Part shown: positions 1 through 8,588 of the stretch, piece by piece
How the letters are laid out: every line of letters starts with the position of its first letter
Numbering within the stretch: the first letter of the stretch is position 1
Source of the DNA: Phaeodactylibacter sp.
Lineage (GTDB): Bacteria; Bacteroidota; Bacteroidia; Chitinophagales; Saprospiraceae
Direction: 5' to 3'
Length of the DNA: 64,000 bases
Assembly: GCF_022763345.1 (NCBI RefSeq)
Contig: NZ_JALEGS010000037.1
Span: 62,001-126,000, forward strand
Translations under genes and position numbers: made by a program
Notes under the pieces: generated by a model
Database searches by the model: none
What the model saw: the letters and a program-made list of their open reading frames with translations, nothing else
Told to the model about the DNA's origin: nothing

Positions 1-97
1 CCGGGCTGGAATCCCTTAATCCTGCTTAATATTTTTCATAATTTAGCGTATCTTCAACTGACTCATCCAACTCATTTTCTAACCATTATACCTTATT

Positions 98-2134
98 ATG
101 TATAAACAATGGCTATGGATGCTGGGGCTCGTTGCCCTTATCGCATCTTGCAATCAAAATGCAGAACCAACTACCGAAAACACCACTGAAACCACCACAG
201 AGGATTCCGACGAGGGCTTTCAGTACCTGACGGAGACTTTCGCCGACAAAAAGATGATCCGCTACCGGGTGCCGGGCTTCGATAAGCTAAGCCTGGATCA
301 GAAAAAGCTGGTGTACTACCTCGTGGAAGCCGGCCTGAGCGGGCGCGACATCATGTACGATCAAAACTACCGACATAACCTGGCTATCCGCGACGCCATC
401 GACAAAATTGTAGCCGGCTACGAAGGCGACAAATCGAGCGAGGACTGGAACAACTTCATCGTTTATGCAAAGAATGTCTGGTTTTCCAATGGCATCCACC
501 ACCACTACTCCAATGACAAGTTCGAGCCCGCATTCTCACAGGCCTACTTTCAGGAGCTGATGAATGCCGTGGGTGCTACCCTCTCAGATGAAGCCCTCAC
601 TGCCATGTTCGATCCGGAGGTAGACGCCAAGAAGATCAACCAAAGCGCCGATGACCTGGTCAAAGCTTCAGCCATCAACTTCTACGACCCCGACATCACG
701 CAGGCGGAGGCAGAAGCCTTCTACGCGAACCTGAAAGCCAACCTGGAAAACGAGCGCGTCTCCATGGGCCTCAATTCCAAGGTTATCCGCAATGAAAACG
801 GAGAGCTGGAGGAAGCCGTCTGGCACGCCGATGGGATGTACGGCCCCGCCATTCAGCAAATCATCTCCTGGCTGGAGAAAGCCGTGGAGGTCGCAGAGAA
901 CGAAGCGCAAGCCAATGCCCTTCGGCTACTCATTGAGTACTACAAAACCGGCGACCTGGAAACCTGGGACAAATACAACATCGCCTGGGTCACAGCTACC
1001 GAGGGAGACATTGACTACATCAATTCCTTCATCGAGGTCTACAACGACCCGCTGGGCTACAAAGGCTCTTACGAGAACATCGTTCAGATCAAAGACTTTG
1101 ATGCTTCCGAGCGTATGGCCGTTGTTTCTGAAAATGCGCAGTACTTCGAGGACAACTCGCCCATCATGGACGAGCACAAGAAGAAGGACGTCGTTGGCAT
1201 TACCTACCGCGTGGTAGCTGTAGCTGGTGAATCCGGGGACGCCTCCCCCGCCACGCCTATAGGCGTCAACCTACCCAATGCCAACTGGATCCGCGCCAAG
1301 CATGGCTCCAAGTCGGTAAGTCTGGGCAACATCATTCAGGCGTACGAAAAAGCAGATGGCCCCGGCTTGCTGCAGGAATTCTCCCATGATGAGGAAGAAA
1401 TGGCCCGCGCCCGGGAATACGGTTCCCTGGGCGGCAAAATGCACACCGCCCTCCACGAGGTAGTCGGCCATGCTTCCGGACAGCTCGAAGAGGGCGTTGC
1501 CACACCTAAGGAGACCCTTAAAAACTACGCCTCTCCTCTGGAAGAAGCCCGCGCCGACCTGGTCGCCCTCTACTACATCATGGACCCCAAAATGCAGGAG
1601 CTTGGGCTGGTCCCTTCCGACGAAGTAGCCAAGGCAGAGTACGATGGCTACCTCAAAAATGGCTATATGCTCCAACTGCGGCGCATCGAGCCCGGCAATA
1701 TCATTGAGCAGGCCCACATGCGTGACCGGCAGATGATCTCCCGCTGGACCATAGAGCAAGGTACAGCCAATGGCTCTATTGAAATTGTCAAGCGCGACGG
1801 CAAGACCTACATCGACATCAAGGACTACGCGAAAGTACGGGAGCTGTTTGGCGAGCTGCTGCGCGAGGTGCAGCGCATCAAGTCGCAGGGCGATTATGGA
1901 GCCGGCAAAAACCTGATCGAAACCTACGGCGTACAGGTGGATGCCGAACTGCATGCGGAAGTGCTGCGCCGGTCAGAGAAACTCAACATCCCGCCCTACG
2001 GTGGCTTTATCAACCCCCGCCTCGTGCCGGTTACCGGTGAGGATGGAGCCATCACCGACATCAAAGTGGAGTACCCGGCTGACTTTACAGAGCAAATGCT
2101 GGAGTATGCGGAGAAGTATGCTTTTTTGAAGTAA
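98..2134 (+). CDS. Dipeptidyl peptidase III-type zinc metallopeptidase (family M49), lipoprotein
   Basis: Encodes 678 aa. The N-terminus is a lipoprotein signal with the lipid-acceptor Cys at residue 18, so the enzyme is probably anchored in the cell envelope. The M49 zinc signature HEVVGH lies at residues 453-458 and the second signature EEARAD at 482-487; family knowledge says these give the two His and the Glu zinc ligands. M49 enzymes release dipeptides from the N-terminus of short peptides, so a role in periplasmic or surface peptide use is inferred. Length fits the bacterial family. The gene stands alone and ends in a strong hairpin terminator. The start is the ATG directly before the signal peptide. 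Confidence 0.93.
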   Translation: MYKQWLWMLGLVALIASCNQNAEPTTENTTETTTEDSDEGFQYLTETFADKKMIRYRVPGFDKLSLDQKKLVYYLVEAGLSGRDIMYDQNYRHNLAIRDAIDKIVAGYEGDKSSEDWNNFIVYAKNVWFSNGIHHHYSNDKFEPAFSQAYFQELMNAVGATLSDEALTAMFDPEVDAKKINQSADDLVKASAINFYDPDITQAEAEAFYANLKANLENERVSMGLNSKVIRNENGELEEAVWHADGMYGPAIQQIISWLEKAVEVAENEAQANALRLLIEYYKTGDLETWDKYNIAWVTATEGDIDYINSFIEVYNDPLGYKGSYENIVQIKDFDASERMAVVSENAQYFEDNSPIMDEHKKKDVVGITYRVVAVAGESGDASPATPIGVNLPNANWIRAKHGSKSVSLGNIIQAYEKADGPGLLQEFSHDEEEMARAREYGSLGGKMHTALHEVVGHASGQLEEGVATPKETLKNYASPLEEARADLVALYYIMDPKMQELGLVPSDEVAKAEYDGYLKNGYMLQLRRIEPGNIIEQAHMRDRQMISRWTIEQGTANGSIEIVKRDGKTYIDIKDYAKVRELFGELLREVQRIKSQGDYGAGKNLIETYGVQVDAELHAEVLRRSEKLNIPPYGGFINPRLVPVTGEDGAITDIKVEYPADFTEQMLEYAEKYAFLK

Positions 2135-2148
2135 GACTATGTCTGGAG

Positions 2149-2186
2149 GCGCACCGCAGGGCTTCGGCACTGCGGTGCGCTTTCTT
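2149..2186 (+). terminator. Rho-independent terminator after the M49 peptidase
   Basis: Perfect 10-bp inverted repeat (arms 2149-2158 and 2171-2180) with a 12-nt loop, followed by TTTCTT, 15 nt after the stop codon. Confidence 0.8.
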
Positions 2187-2201
2187 CCAAACTGCCTGAT
2201 G

Positions 2202-2287
2202 GGGTTCCGCAGCGCACAGTGTCCGCCGAAGCCTGGCGAAGGTGGAGTAGCTAATTGTTTCATGGGCTGGTAGTTGGCGCGTAGACA
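2202..2287 (+). repeat. Diverged direct repeat, copy A
   Basis: About 86 bp that align by eye with 3165-3251 at roughly three quarters identity. The best-conserved cores are GAAGCCTGGCGAAG (versus AAAGCTTGGCGAAG), GCTAATT and GCGTAGAC. The two copies bracket the toxin-antitoxin pair at 2423-3000. Confidence 0.55.
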
Positions 2288-2422
2288 CAGTTCTTAGATG
2301 CTGAACTGCCTGACGCTTTCGGTGCAGGCCGGAGAACGAACTGCGTTGTCAGCATCTGAGAACCATAAGCGGCAGACAGTACGCCTTGCAGCGGCATGGC
2401 CGAACCTACCGGCAGCGAGGTT

Positions 2423-2752
2423 CTACAACAATGCTTTTCTAACAAATTCGGGACCTCTTTTGGTATGCATTATTCGAACAACGAAGACCTCATTGTCAGG
2501 TTCACTGGCATGAAAGATGACTTTATATTTTCCTGCAGGTGCCCTTCGATAATAGTCGCCTACGAACTCGTAGGTATCTCGTGCTGGAGCGTGACGAGTA
2601 GGCATTTCCTGTAAACCTTCTATCACTTCTAATATCTCATCATGCACCGTCAAGGCGCGGTCATACGACTCATTTTCAATCAGATAAGCAATAATACCCT
2701 CAAGGTCTTGTTCTGCAGCCGGAGTAATGATCACTTGGAACGTTCCAGCCAT
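2423..2752 (-). CDS. RelE/ParE-family toxin of a type II toxin-antitoxin system
   Basis: Encodes 109 aa with the family pattern: an N-terminal beta strand VIITPAAEQDL, helices, then YYRRAPAGKYKVIFHA and VFVVRIMHTKR near the C-terminus, matching the ParE/RelE beta-sheet core. Family members are ribosome-dependent mRNA endonucleases or gyrase inhibitors; which of these applies cannot be told. It overlaps the upstream antitoxin gene by 22 nt, so the two are translationally coupled. The module is bracketed by diverged direct repeats (2202-2287 and 3165-3251). Confidence 0.85.
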   Translation of the reverse strand: MAGTFQVIITPAAEQDLEGIIAYLIENESYDRALTVHDEILEVIEGLQEMPTRHAPARDTYEFVGDYYRRAPAGKYKVIFHASEPDNEVFVVRIMHTKRGPEFVRKALL

Positions 2753-3000
2753 TGTGCAGAGCGCTTTTTGAGTTCTTCAATATTGATGCCCTCACCTGCT
2801 TTTGCGCGCTGTATCTGTTCCTCTGCTTCTTCTAAAAACTCACCTACGCTGATGGGGTCGCCCTTAGCAGAGTAGCCCATTATTTGTTCAGATTGTTTAC
2901 GCACATAGGTTTCCATAAGCTGATAAACCACATCAAAGAACTCATTGTCCATCTGGTCGATCAGCTCGTGGGCGTGGGCTCTTTTTGCTTCTTGGCTCAT
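2731..3000 (-). CDS. Antitoxin partner of the RelE/ParE toxin
   Basis: Encodes 89 aa, mostly helical and charged, first in a two-gene operon with the toxin (22-nt overlap). The order antitoxin then toxin is usual for type II modules. Around residues 42-60 the pattern GYSAKGDPISVGEFLEEAE resembles small antitoxins found with ParE toxins in Bacteroidota. The N-terminal half (HELIDQMDNEFFDVVYQLME) has no clear DNA-binding fold that I recognise, so autoregulation is assumed from the family only. Confidence 0.75.
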   Translation of the reverse strand: MSQEAKRAHAHELIDQMDNEFFDVVYQLMETYVRKQSEQIMGYSAKGDPISVGEFLEEAEEQIQRAKAGEGINIEELKKRSAQWLERSK

Positions 3001-3164
3001 AATGCTTGGTATTGTTGCTTATGCCTATACAAGATAACGATTTTATGCTTAAAAATGATTCCTTACTGCTGGTTATTTGCCAAAGCTACAAGATCGTGTG
3101 CTTCCTATATACTACAATATTGACCGGCAAAGGCATTTTTCCGGTGACGGTGATGGACGAAATT

Positions 3165-3251
3165 GGGTTGCCGCTGCACACGGTGCCTGCCAAAGCTTGG
3201 CGAAGATATAGCTGCTAATTCTTTTTATGGCCTAATAGCTGAGGCGTAGAC
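3165..3251 (+). repeat. Diverged direct repeat, copy B
   Basis: Partner of copy A at 2202-2287, in the same orientation. The shared cores include TTGGCGAAG, GCTAATT and GCGTAGAC. Indels are few, and divergence rises beyond 3251. Confidence 0.55.
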
Positions 3252-3327
3252 GTAGTGTACTTGCAGCGTTGAGCTTGGGTTTAGTGTACACTCCCTCGGG
3301 CAGATAGGGGGAGTTGATTAACCGAGT

Positions 3328-3468
3328 TCAACTTCTATTTATTCTTCTGTTTATCTCTTCCTTAATGTATCTTTCAGCTTCGTATTCGCTATCTAAAGCA
3401 GCGACTACATAGTCAAGTATTTCATCTATATCATCTTCTTCCTCCTTCCATCTTTCGTAATCGACCAT
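3328..3468 (-). CDS. Possible small acidic protein (46 aa)
   Basis: An ATG-to-TGA frame of 46 codons, starting MVDYERWKEEEDDIDEIL and ending with a basic tail (KEEINRRINRS). It is rich in Glu, Asp and aromatic residues and would form one amphipathic helix. I do not recognise it. No clear ribosome binding site precedes it, and Bacteroidota often lack one. It sits next to a toxin-antitoxin module and a repeat, so it could be a stray antitoxin fragment or a chance frame. Confidence 0.3.
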   Translation of the reverse strand: MVDYERWKEEEDDIDEILDYVVAALDSEYEAERYIKEEINRRINRS

Positions 3469-3566
3469 AACTCAGAAGAGTATGTAGGTTCTCCTCCCCC
3501 ATCCCCAACATTAGGTATTCTTCCGTTAATCACCTTGCACAGCCACCACAAAATCCCAAGCCTTCC

Positions 3567-3574
3567 TATCTTTG
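3567..3574 (+). promoter_or_regulatory. Bacteroidota -7 promoter element for the SusC operon
   Basis: TATCTTTG matches TAnnTTTG exactly and ends 30 nt before the SusC ATG. No well-spaced -33 TTG is seen. Confidence 0.55.
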
Positions 3575-3604
3575 CCCTTCTTAATTTAAACAAAGTCTAA
3601 ATCC

Positions 3605-6583
3605 ATGTACAGGCTTTTGTGTTTGCTGGGGCTGCTGCTCTCCACGGCTGCTGTGGCGCAACAGCGCACCGTCTCCGGTACCGTGCGCAGCGCGGATGGA
3701 GAAACCCTGATCGGGGCTACCGTCCTGCTTGCGGGCACGGACCGGGGCACCGCTACCGACTACGAGGGGAAGTACACCATCGACCTTCCGGAAGGGGAAG
3801 TCAGGCTGACCTTTTCTTACACGGGTATGCAGCCTAGGACCGTTGCCGTGGGCAACCGCTCCCGCCTCGACATCATCCTGAACCCGGATGTGCAGCTGAT
3901 TGACGAGGTCGTGGTCACGGCCTACGCGGGCGAGCAAAAGCAGAAAGACCTCGTGGGCAGCTACGAGCAAGTGGAGGGCGACGAACTACTGCCACATCGA
4001 CCCATCGAAAGCTTCGACAAAATGCTGGAGGGGCAGGTAGCTGGCGTACAGGTGGAGCTGAATACGGGCGAGCCGGGCCTGCCGGTACAGGTGCGCATCC
4101 GTGGCAATGGCTCTCTGCCTCCGGTGCGCAGAAACGATGTCGTGGCTTCCGGGCAACCGCTTTTTGTACTCGACGGTGTACCGCTCTACGATGTCTCGGA
4201 AACCAATACGGCCAACACGCCTTTTAGCACTTCCCTCGACCAACAGCTCAATCCGCTCATGTTCGTCCGCCCGGAGGACATTGAATCCATTACGGTGCTG
4301 AAGGACGCCTCCGCCACCGCCATCTACGGGGCCAATGCTGCCAACGGTGTGGTCCTCATCACCACCAAGCAGGGCAAAACGGGCAAAACACAAATTTCGG
4401 GCGGGGTAAGCACCGGATTCTCCAACCTGATCAATGAGGTGGAATACCTGAATACGGAAGAGTATGTCAGCCTGGCCCGGGAAACCTTATTCAATACAAC
4501 TGGAGAAAACCCGGCAGATGCTGGTCCCCTCGACATCGAAACCGACTGGCCTGCCCTTACCCAGCGGCAGGGCTCCGTGCTCAATGCCAATCTAAGCCTG
4601 AGTGGTGGGAACGAGCGGACCAAATACTTCCTCTCGGCAGGCTACTACAAAGAAAATGCGATCTCCCGGGGCAACGGGCTGGAACGGGCCACGGTGCGGT
4701 CTAACCTCAACACCTCACTGAGCGACAAACTCAACCTCCGCTTCGGCTTTTCCGGCGGCTACGTCCGTAAGGAGTCCTTTAGTGACTTTGGGGCGTTCAC
4801 CTATCCGCCCAATCTTTCCCCGGTCAATCCGGATGGCACCTTCAACAATGGTGGCTTTTTCATCAACCGGCCCAATCCCGTGGCGGCACTCGCACAGAAT
4901 GAGTTCTTCCACGATGCTTTCAACATCAACAACAACCTGCAGCTAAACTACGAAATCCTGCCAGGGCTGGAAGTACGGGTGTCGGGCGGAATGGACGGCT
5001 ATTTACAGCTGCAATATCAGTACGAATCTGCCTTAAATGGCTCCGGCCGCACCCGGAACGGCATAGCACGGCGCTTCACCCGGGGCAACCTGCAGTGGGT
5101 CGCCAACGGGCAGCTGAACTATCAGCGGACCTTCGGCAATCACCATCTGAATACGCTAGCTGGTGTGGAGCGCAACAAACAAATCACCTACCGGCAGCGT
5201 ATTTCCGCTACGGATTTCCCTTCTGATCAACTCCGGGAATTCTGGACAGTGGATGAAGAAAACATCGACGCCGATGAGTCCAACTATCAGGATGCCAGCG
5301 AATCTTTCTACGCACAGGCCAGCTATGATTACGATTACCGGTACTACCTCACCCTGAGCGGGCGGCGGGATGCGTCGTCCATCTTTGGGGGCGATGTGCA
5401 GGCCGCTAACTTCCTGGCCGCTGGTGCAGCCTGGGCCTTCACGCAGGAGCCTTGGATGGGGCGCCTGGAATGGCTCAACTTCGGCAAGCTCCGCGCGTCC
5501 TATGGCCTGACGGGCAACTCCCGCCTGGGCACCTACAGCGCCCGCGGCCTTTATGGCTACAACGATGCCTTCCTGTACGGCAACAACATCGGCATTGCGC
5601 CTACCGCGCCCGCCAATGAAGGCCTGACCTGGGAACTGGTCCGCAAGTACAACTTTGCGGTGGACCTGGAATTGCTGGAAAGCCGCCTCCGCCTCACCGT
5701 GGAGCACTACCGCCACTACACCGAGGATGCCATTTACACCATTCCGGTTCCCCTGGAAAGTGGCTTTACCAACATCGTGACCAATGCCGCCAATCAGCGC
5801 AATATTGGTTGGGAAGCCAGCGTGGAAACCGTCAACACACAGGGCGAACTCCGCTGGACCACCCGCTTCAACATGGCGCGTAACCGCAATCAGCTTACCC
5901 GAATTGAGGCGGAGCGCTTCCCGGCTTCAGCACTGAACAGCCGGGGGCTGGTGGTGGGCCAAAATTCCAGTGTGCTGTACGGCGTGCCTTTCGCAGGCGT
6001 GGACCCCTACAACGGTAAGCCTCTTTACTATCTGCCCGATGGCAGCATCACCGACGATGATGATCTCGTAGATGACCCCGCTAACTGGGTGCCCATCGGG
6101 CAGGGTGCGCCAGACTGGTACGGAGGAATGACGAATACCTTTGCCTGGAAAGGGCTCTCCCTCGCATTCCTGGTGAGCTATTCCTATGGTGGCGACATCC
6201 TGGTCGACGGGCTGACCTTCACCGATGGCCGGCAGATCAGCTTTAACAACCAAAGCGCCAATCAGCTGGACCGGTGGCAGCAGCCGGGCGACCTTACCGA
6301 CACCCCCCGCCTGCACGTCGACAACACCTTGCAGTACAACAGCACCCGCTACCTGTTTGACAACGACTTCCTCCGCCTGGCCAACCTCAACCTCAGCTAC
6401 CGCCTCCCCGACCGTTGGCTGGACGCCATGGGCATCAGCAGCTTTTCACTCACCGCACAGGCCAACAACCTCGGCTACCTTTACTCCACCCGAAGCCGGG
6501 CCAACCGCAATGGCATCGCAGAGTACCGTTTCGAATTTCCGGAAGCCCGCAGTTTTATGTTTGGTTTAAATGTAACGCTATGA
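3605..6583 (+). CDS. SusC/RagA-family TonB-dependent outer membrane transporter
   Basis: Encodes 992 aa. Order: signal peptide (about 1-19), carboxypeptidase-regulatory-like domain (about 22-98), TonB-box-like DEVVVTAYA near residue 100, plug domain (about 115-260, with VLKDASATAIYGANAANG from about 231), then a 22-stranded-type barrel to the C-terminus. SusC proteins import large substrates such as glycans or peptides together with a SusD lid. The SusD gene follows with a 4-nt stop/start overlap, giving a tight operon. No glycoside hydrolase or peptidase lies in the operon, so the substrate is unknown. Confidence 0.95.
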   Translation: MYRLLCLLGLLLSTAAVAQQRTVSGTVRSADGETLIGATVLLAGTDRGTATDYEGKYTIDLPEGEVRLTFSYTGMQPRTVAVGNRSRLDIILNPDVQLIDEVVVTAYAGEQKQKDLVGSYEQVEGDELLPHRPIESFDKMLEGQVAGVQVELNTGEPGLPVQVRIRGNGSLPPVRRNDVVASGQPLFVLDGVPLYDVSETNTANTPFSTSLDQQLNPLMFVRPEDIESITVLKDASATAIYGANAANGVVLITTKQGKTGKTQISGGVSTGFSNLINEVEYLNTEEYVSLARETLFNTTGENPADAGPLDIETDWPALTQRQGSVLNANLSLSGGNERTKYFLSAGYYKENAISRGNGLERATVRSNLNTSLSDKLNLRFGFSGGYVRKESFSDFGAFTYPPNLSPVNPDGTFNNGGFFINRPNPVAALAQNEFFHDAFNINNNLQLNYEILPGLEVRVSGGMDGYLQLQYQYESALNGSGRTRNGIARRFTRGNLQWVANGQLNYQRTFGNHHLNTLAGVERNKQITYRQRISATDFPSDQLREFWTVDEENIDADESNYQDASESFYAQASYDYDYRYYLTLSGRRDASSIFGGDVQAANFLAAGAAWAFTQEPWMGRLEWLNFGKLRASYGLTGNSRLGTYSARGLYGYNDAFLYGNNIGIAPTAPANEGLTWELVRKYNFAVDLELLESRLRLTVEHYRHYTEDAIYTIPVPLESGFTNIVTNAANQRNIGWEASVETVNTQGELRWTTRFNMARNRNQLTRIEAERFPASALNSRGLVVGQNSSVLYGVPFAGVDPYNGKPLYYLPDGSITDDDDLVDDPANWVPIGQGAPDWYGGMTNTFAWKGLSLAFLVSYSYGGDILVDGLTFTDGRQISFNNQSANQLDRWQQPGDLTDTPRLHVDNTLQYNSTRYLFDNDFLRLANLNLSYRLPDRWLDAMGISSFSLTAQANNLGYLYSTRSRANRNGIAEYRFEFPEARSFMFGLNVTL

Positions 6584-8049
6584 TGAAGAAGCTACTCACT
6601 TTTACGGCCCTCCTGCTGGCCCTGAGCAGTTGCCAGGACTTCCTGAACATCGAACCGCAGGATCAGATTTCAAAGGATGAAGCCCTCAATACACTGGAAG
6701 GCATTGACGCTGCCATCATCGGGGCCTACAGCAGCCTGGGTGTAAGCGATTATTACCGTCAGCATTTCACAGCCTATCCGGAACTGGCTGGCAATATGCA
6801 GCCCAATCCGGCTGCCGCAGGATCTGATGGCGTGGCCGGCAACCAAAGTGCCATCATCACCACCTACCGGGAAGGCAACTTCTTCACGATAAGCCCCGGT
6901 TATGAGAACAACAGTTTCGACGAGTTCTACGCCGTATTGTACAACCACCTCAACCGGGTCAACAATATCATAGCGGCACTGGAAACCCTTGAAACCGATC
7001 AGCAAACCCGCCGAAACAGCCTGCGGGGAGAAGCCCTGGCACTGCGTGCAATCGCCCACTTTGACCTGCTGCGGCTTTACGCACAGCCTTACCTCTTCAC
7101 AGAAGACGGTAGCCACCCGGGGGTTGTATTGGCAGAACGCCCGTTTGAGGTGACGGAGCGCCCGGCCCGCCGCACTGTCGCAGAAGGCTATACATTGATC
7201 GAATCAGACCTGCTCAGGGCTGTGGAGCTGCTCGGCCCCAACACCCGCCGTACTACAGACCGCATCTGGCTGACGCCCCTCATTGCCCGGGGGCTGCTCG
7301 CCCGCGCCTATGCCTATCAGGGCAACTGGGCAGGCGTAGTCGAGCAAACTACAGCGGTTATTAATGCCGGGCAGGTGACCCTCCTCAATCCAGACGATTA
7401 TGTGGACACCTGGGCCGAACAGCAATTTAACCCCGAAGTGCTCTGGTACCTCGACTTGCAGCGCTTCCGCAATGCTGACGCTGGGTCTGCAGGCTTGATC
7501 GCGTCTATCGCCCGGGTGGTCGGAGCTCCTTCCGATGTGGAGAATCCCCCCTTCTGTACGGTCACTCAGGACTTACTCGACCGATTGGAAGAGGGCGACA
7601 TTCGACGGGAACTATACCAAGAGATTGAAGGTCAGGTTTATTGCAGCAAATACGCCCTTCAGCCCAATTCCATCAGTAATTTCCCCATGCTGCGGCTCTC
7701 GGAAATCTACCTGCTGCGGGCAGAAGCTTACGCCAAACTGGGACAGGACGCGCTGGCGCAGGCCGATTACAACCTCATCCACCAAAGAGCCGTAGCCGAC
7801 GCAATACCCACCACACTGACCGGCACCGAACTACAGGAAGAAATCTTTGAGGAGCGCCGCCGGGAGCTGGCGCTGGAAGGCCACCTGCTGTTCGACCTCA
7901 AGCGCACCGGACGAAGCGTGGAGCGGGACAACTGCCTGCCGGCGAACCCCAACTGTGACCTTGCTTATCCGGATTACCGCTTTGCGCTGCCCATCCCTCA
8001 ATCGGCGCTGAATGCCAATCCGAACTTAATTCAAAATCAAGGGTATTAA
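6580..8049 (+). CDS. SusD/RagB-family nutrient-binding outer membrane lipoprotein
   Basis: Encodes 489 aa from ATG 6580, which overlaps the SusC stop (ATGA); a second ATG at 6583 is equally possible. The lipoprotein signal ends at Cys18 (LALSSC). The N-terminal region (FLNIEPQDQISKDEAL) and the repeated TPR-like helices (GEALALRAIAHFDLLRLY, RLSEIYLLRAEAYAKLGQ) are classic for SusD. The C-terminal EERRRELALEGHLLFDLKR motif is also typical. It forms the lid of the SusC transporter and binds substrate at the cell surface. The frame stays open upstream to 6415 inside susC, but the signal peptide fixes the start here. Confidence 0.95.
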   Translation: MMKKLLTFTALLLALSSCQDFLNIEPQDQISKDEALNTLEGIDAAIIGAYSSLGVSDYYRQHFTAYPELAGNMQPNPAAAGSDGVAGNQSAIITTYREGNFFTISPGYENNSFDEFYAVLYNHLNRVNNIIAALETLETDQQTRRNSLRGEALALRAIAHFDLLRLYAQPYLFTEDGSHPGVVLAERPFEVTERPARRTVAEGYTLIESDLLRAVELLGPNTRRTTDRIWLTPLIARGLLARAYAYQGNWAGVVEQTTAVINAGQVTLLNPDDYVDTWAEQQFNPEVLWYLDLQRFRNADAGSAGLIASIARVVGAPSDVENPPFCTVTQDLLDRLEEGDIRRELYQEIEGQVYCSKYALQPNSISNFPMLRLSEIYLLRAEAYAKLGQDALAQADYNLIHQRAVADAIPTTLTGTELQEEIFEERRRELALEGHLLFDLKRTGRSVERDNCLPANPNCDLAYPDYRFALPIPQSALNANPNLIQNQGY

Positions 8050-8585
8050 TGAAGAGCTCAATGGCAATGATGATGCGACGAACTGCAATATTCATGGGAA
8101 TGGCACTACTCAGCTTACTAAGTTGTGAGGATCCCCGCCCCACCCAACGGGAAGACAATATCTTCGATCCCGAAAATGCCTTCATCCGGTTCAACTACGA
8201 CAATCAGGTGAATGAGCCGGCGAAGGACAGTGTGGAACTCAGTGCTACGGCTACAGAGGATTCCCTTTTGATCATCCCCATTGCCCTTTCGGCTGCACCC
8301 CAAATGGAGGACGTGCTGGTAATGGTAACCTACGAAGCGCCGGACAGCCTGATATTAGGCATGCACTGGGCCCTGACCGGGGAAGATGGCGAATCAGCCC
8401 TCGGGCGCAACTTAATTCTCCCACCCGGCACTTTTGAATACGAGCTAAGCTTTGAGCGGCTCGATACCCTGCCTGCCCCGAGCCGGATACTGCTGCGGCT
8501 GGAACAGGTCAGCCCGGACTTTATTCACCTTGGTTTCCCCGGCTCAGAACGAGGCCGTACCTTCGAACTGATTTTTCAAGAATAG
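8049..8585 (+). CDS. Small lipoprotein of the SusCD operon
   Basis: Encodes 178 aa. The lipoprotein signal has Cys at residue 26 from the first ATG; several in-frame Met codons (residues 5, 7-9) make the exact start uncertain. The ATG overlaps the SusD stop by one base (TAATG), so it belongs to the operon. The body is predicted all-beta (DSLLIIPIALSA, VLVMVTYEAP, FELIFQE) and may resemble Calx-beta or DUF1735/DUF4843-like modules that follow SusD in many loci. It is probably a surface-exposed accessory glycan- or ligand-binding lipoprotein. No function can be assigned from the sequence alone. Confidence 0.8.
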   Translation: MKSSMAMMMRRTAIFMGMALLSLLSCEDPRPTQREDNIFDPENAFIRFNYDNQVNEPAKDSVELSATATEDSLLIIPIALSAAPQMEDVLVMVTYEAPDSLILGMHWALTGEDGESALGRNLILPPGTFEYELSFERLDTLPAPSRILLRLEQVSPDFIHLGFPGSERGRTFELIFQE

Positions 8586-8588
8586 CCT

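Larger units (their letters stand above)
2135..2422. other. Non-coding gap with terminator and repeat copy A
   Basis: Holds the terminator at 2149-2186, repeat copy A at about 2202-2287, and a 9-bp inverted repeat (2296-2304 with 2349-2357). No convincing gene is visible. Confidence 0.6.
3001..3604. other. Long intergenic region with repeat copy B and a small ORF
   Basis: About 600 bp between the antitoxin start and the SusC start. It holds diverged repeat copy B (3165-3251), a possible 46-codon ORF on the minus strand (3328-3468), a weak 6-bp hairpin near 3290-3314, and the SusC promoter motif at 3567-3574. The rest is AT-rich with nothing recognisable. Confidence 0.6.

Noticed and set aside
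1271..1954. 227-codon minus-strand frame inside the M49 peptidase gene
   Set aside because: Antisense to the zinc motif region of a well-supported peptidase; no homology seen.
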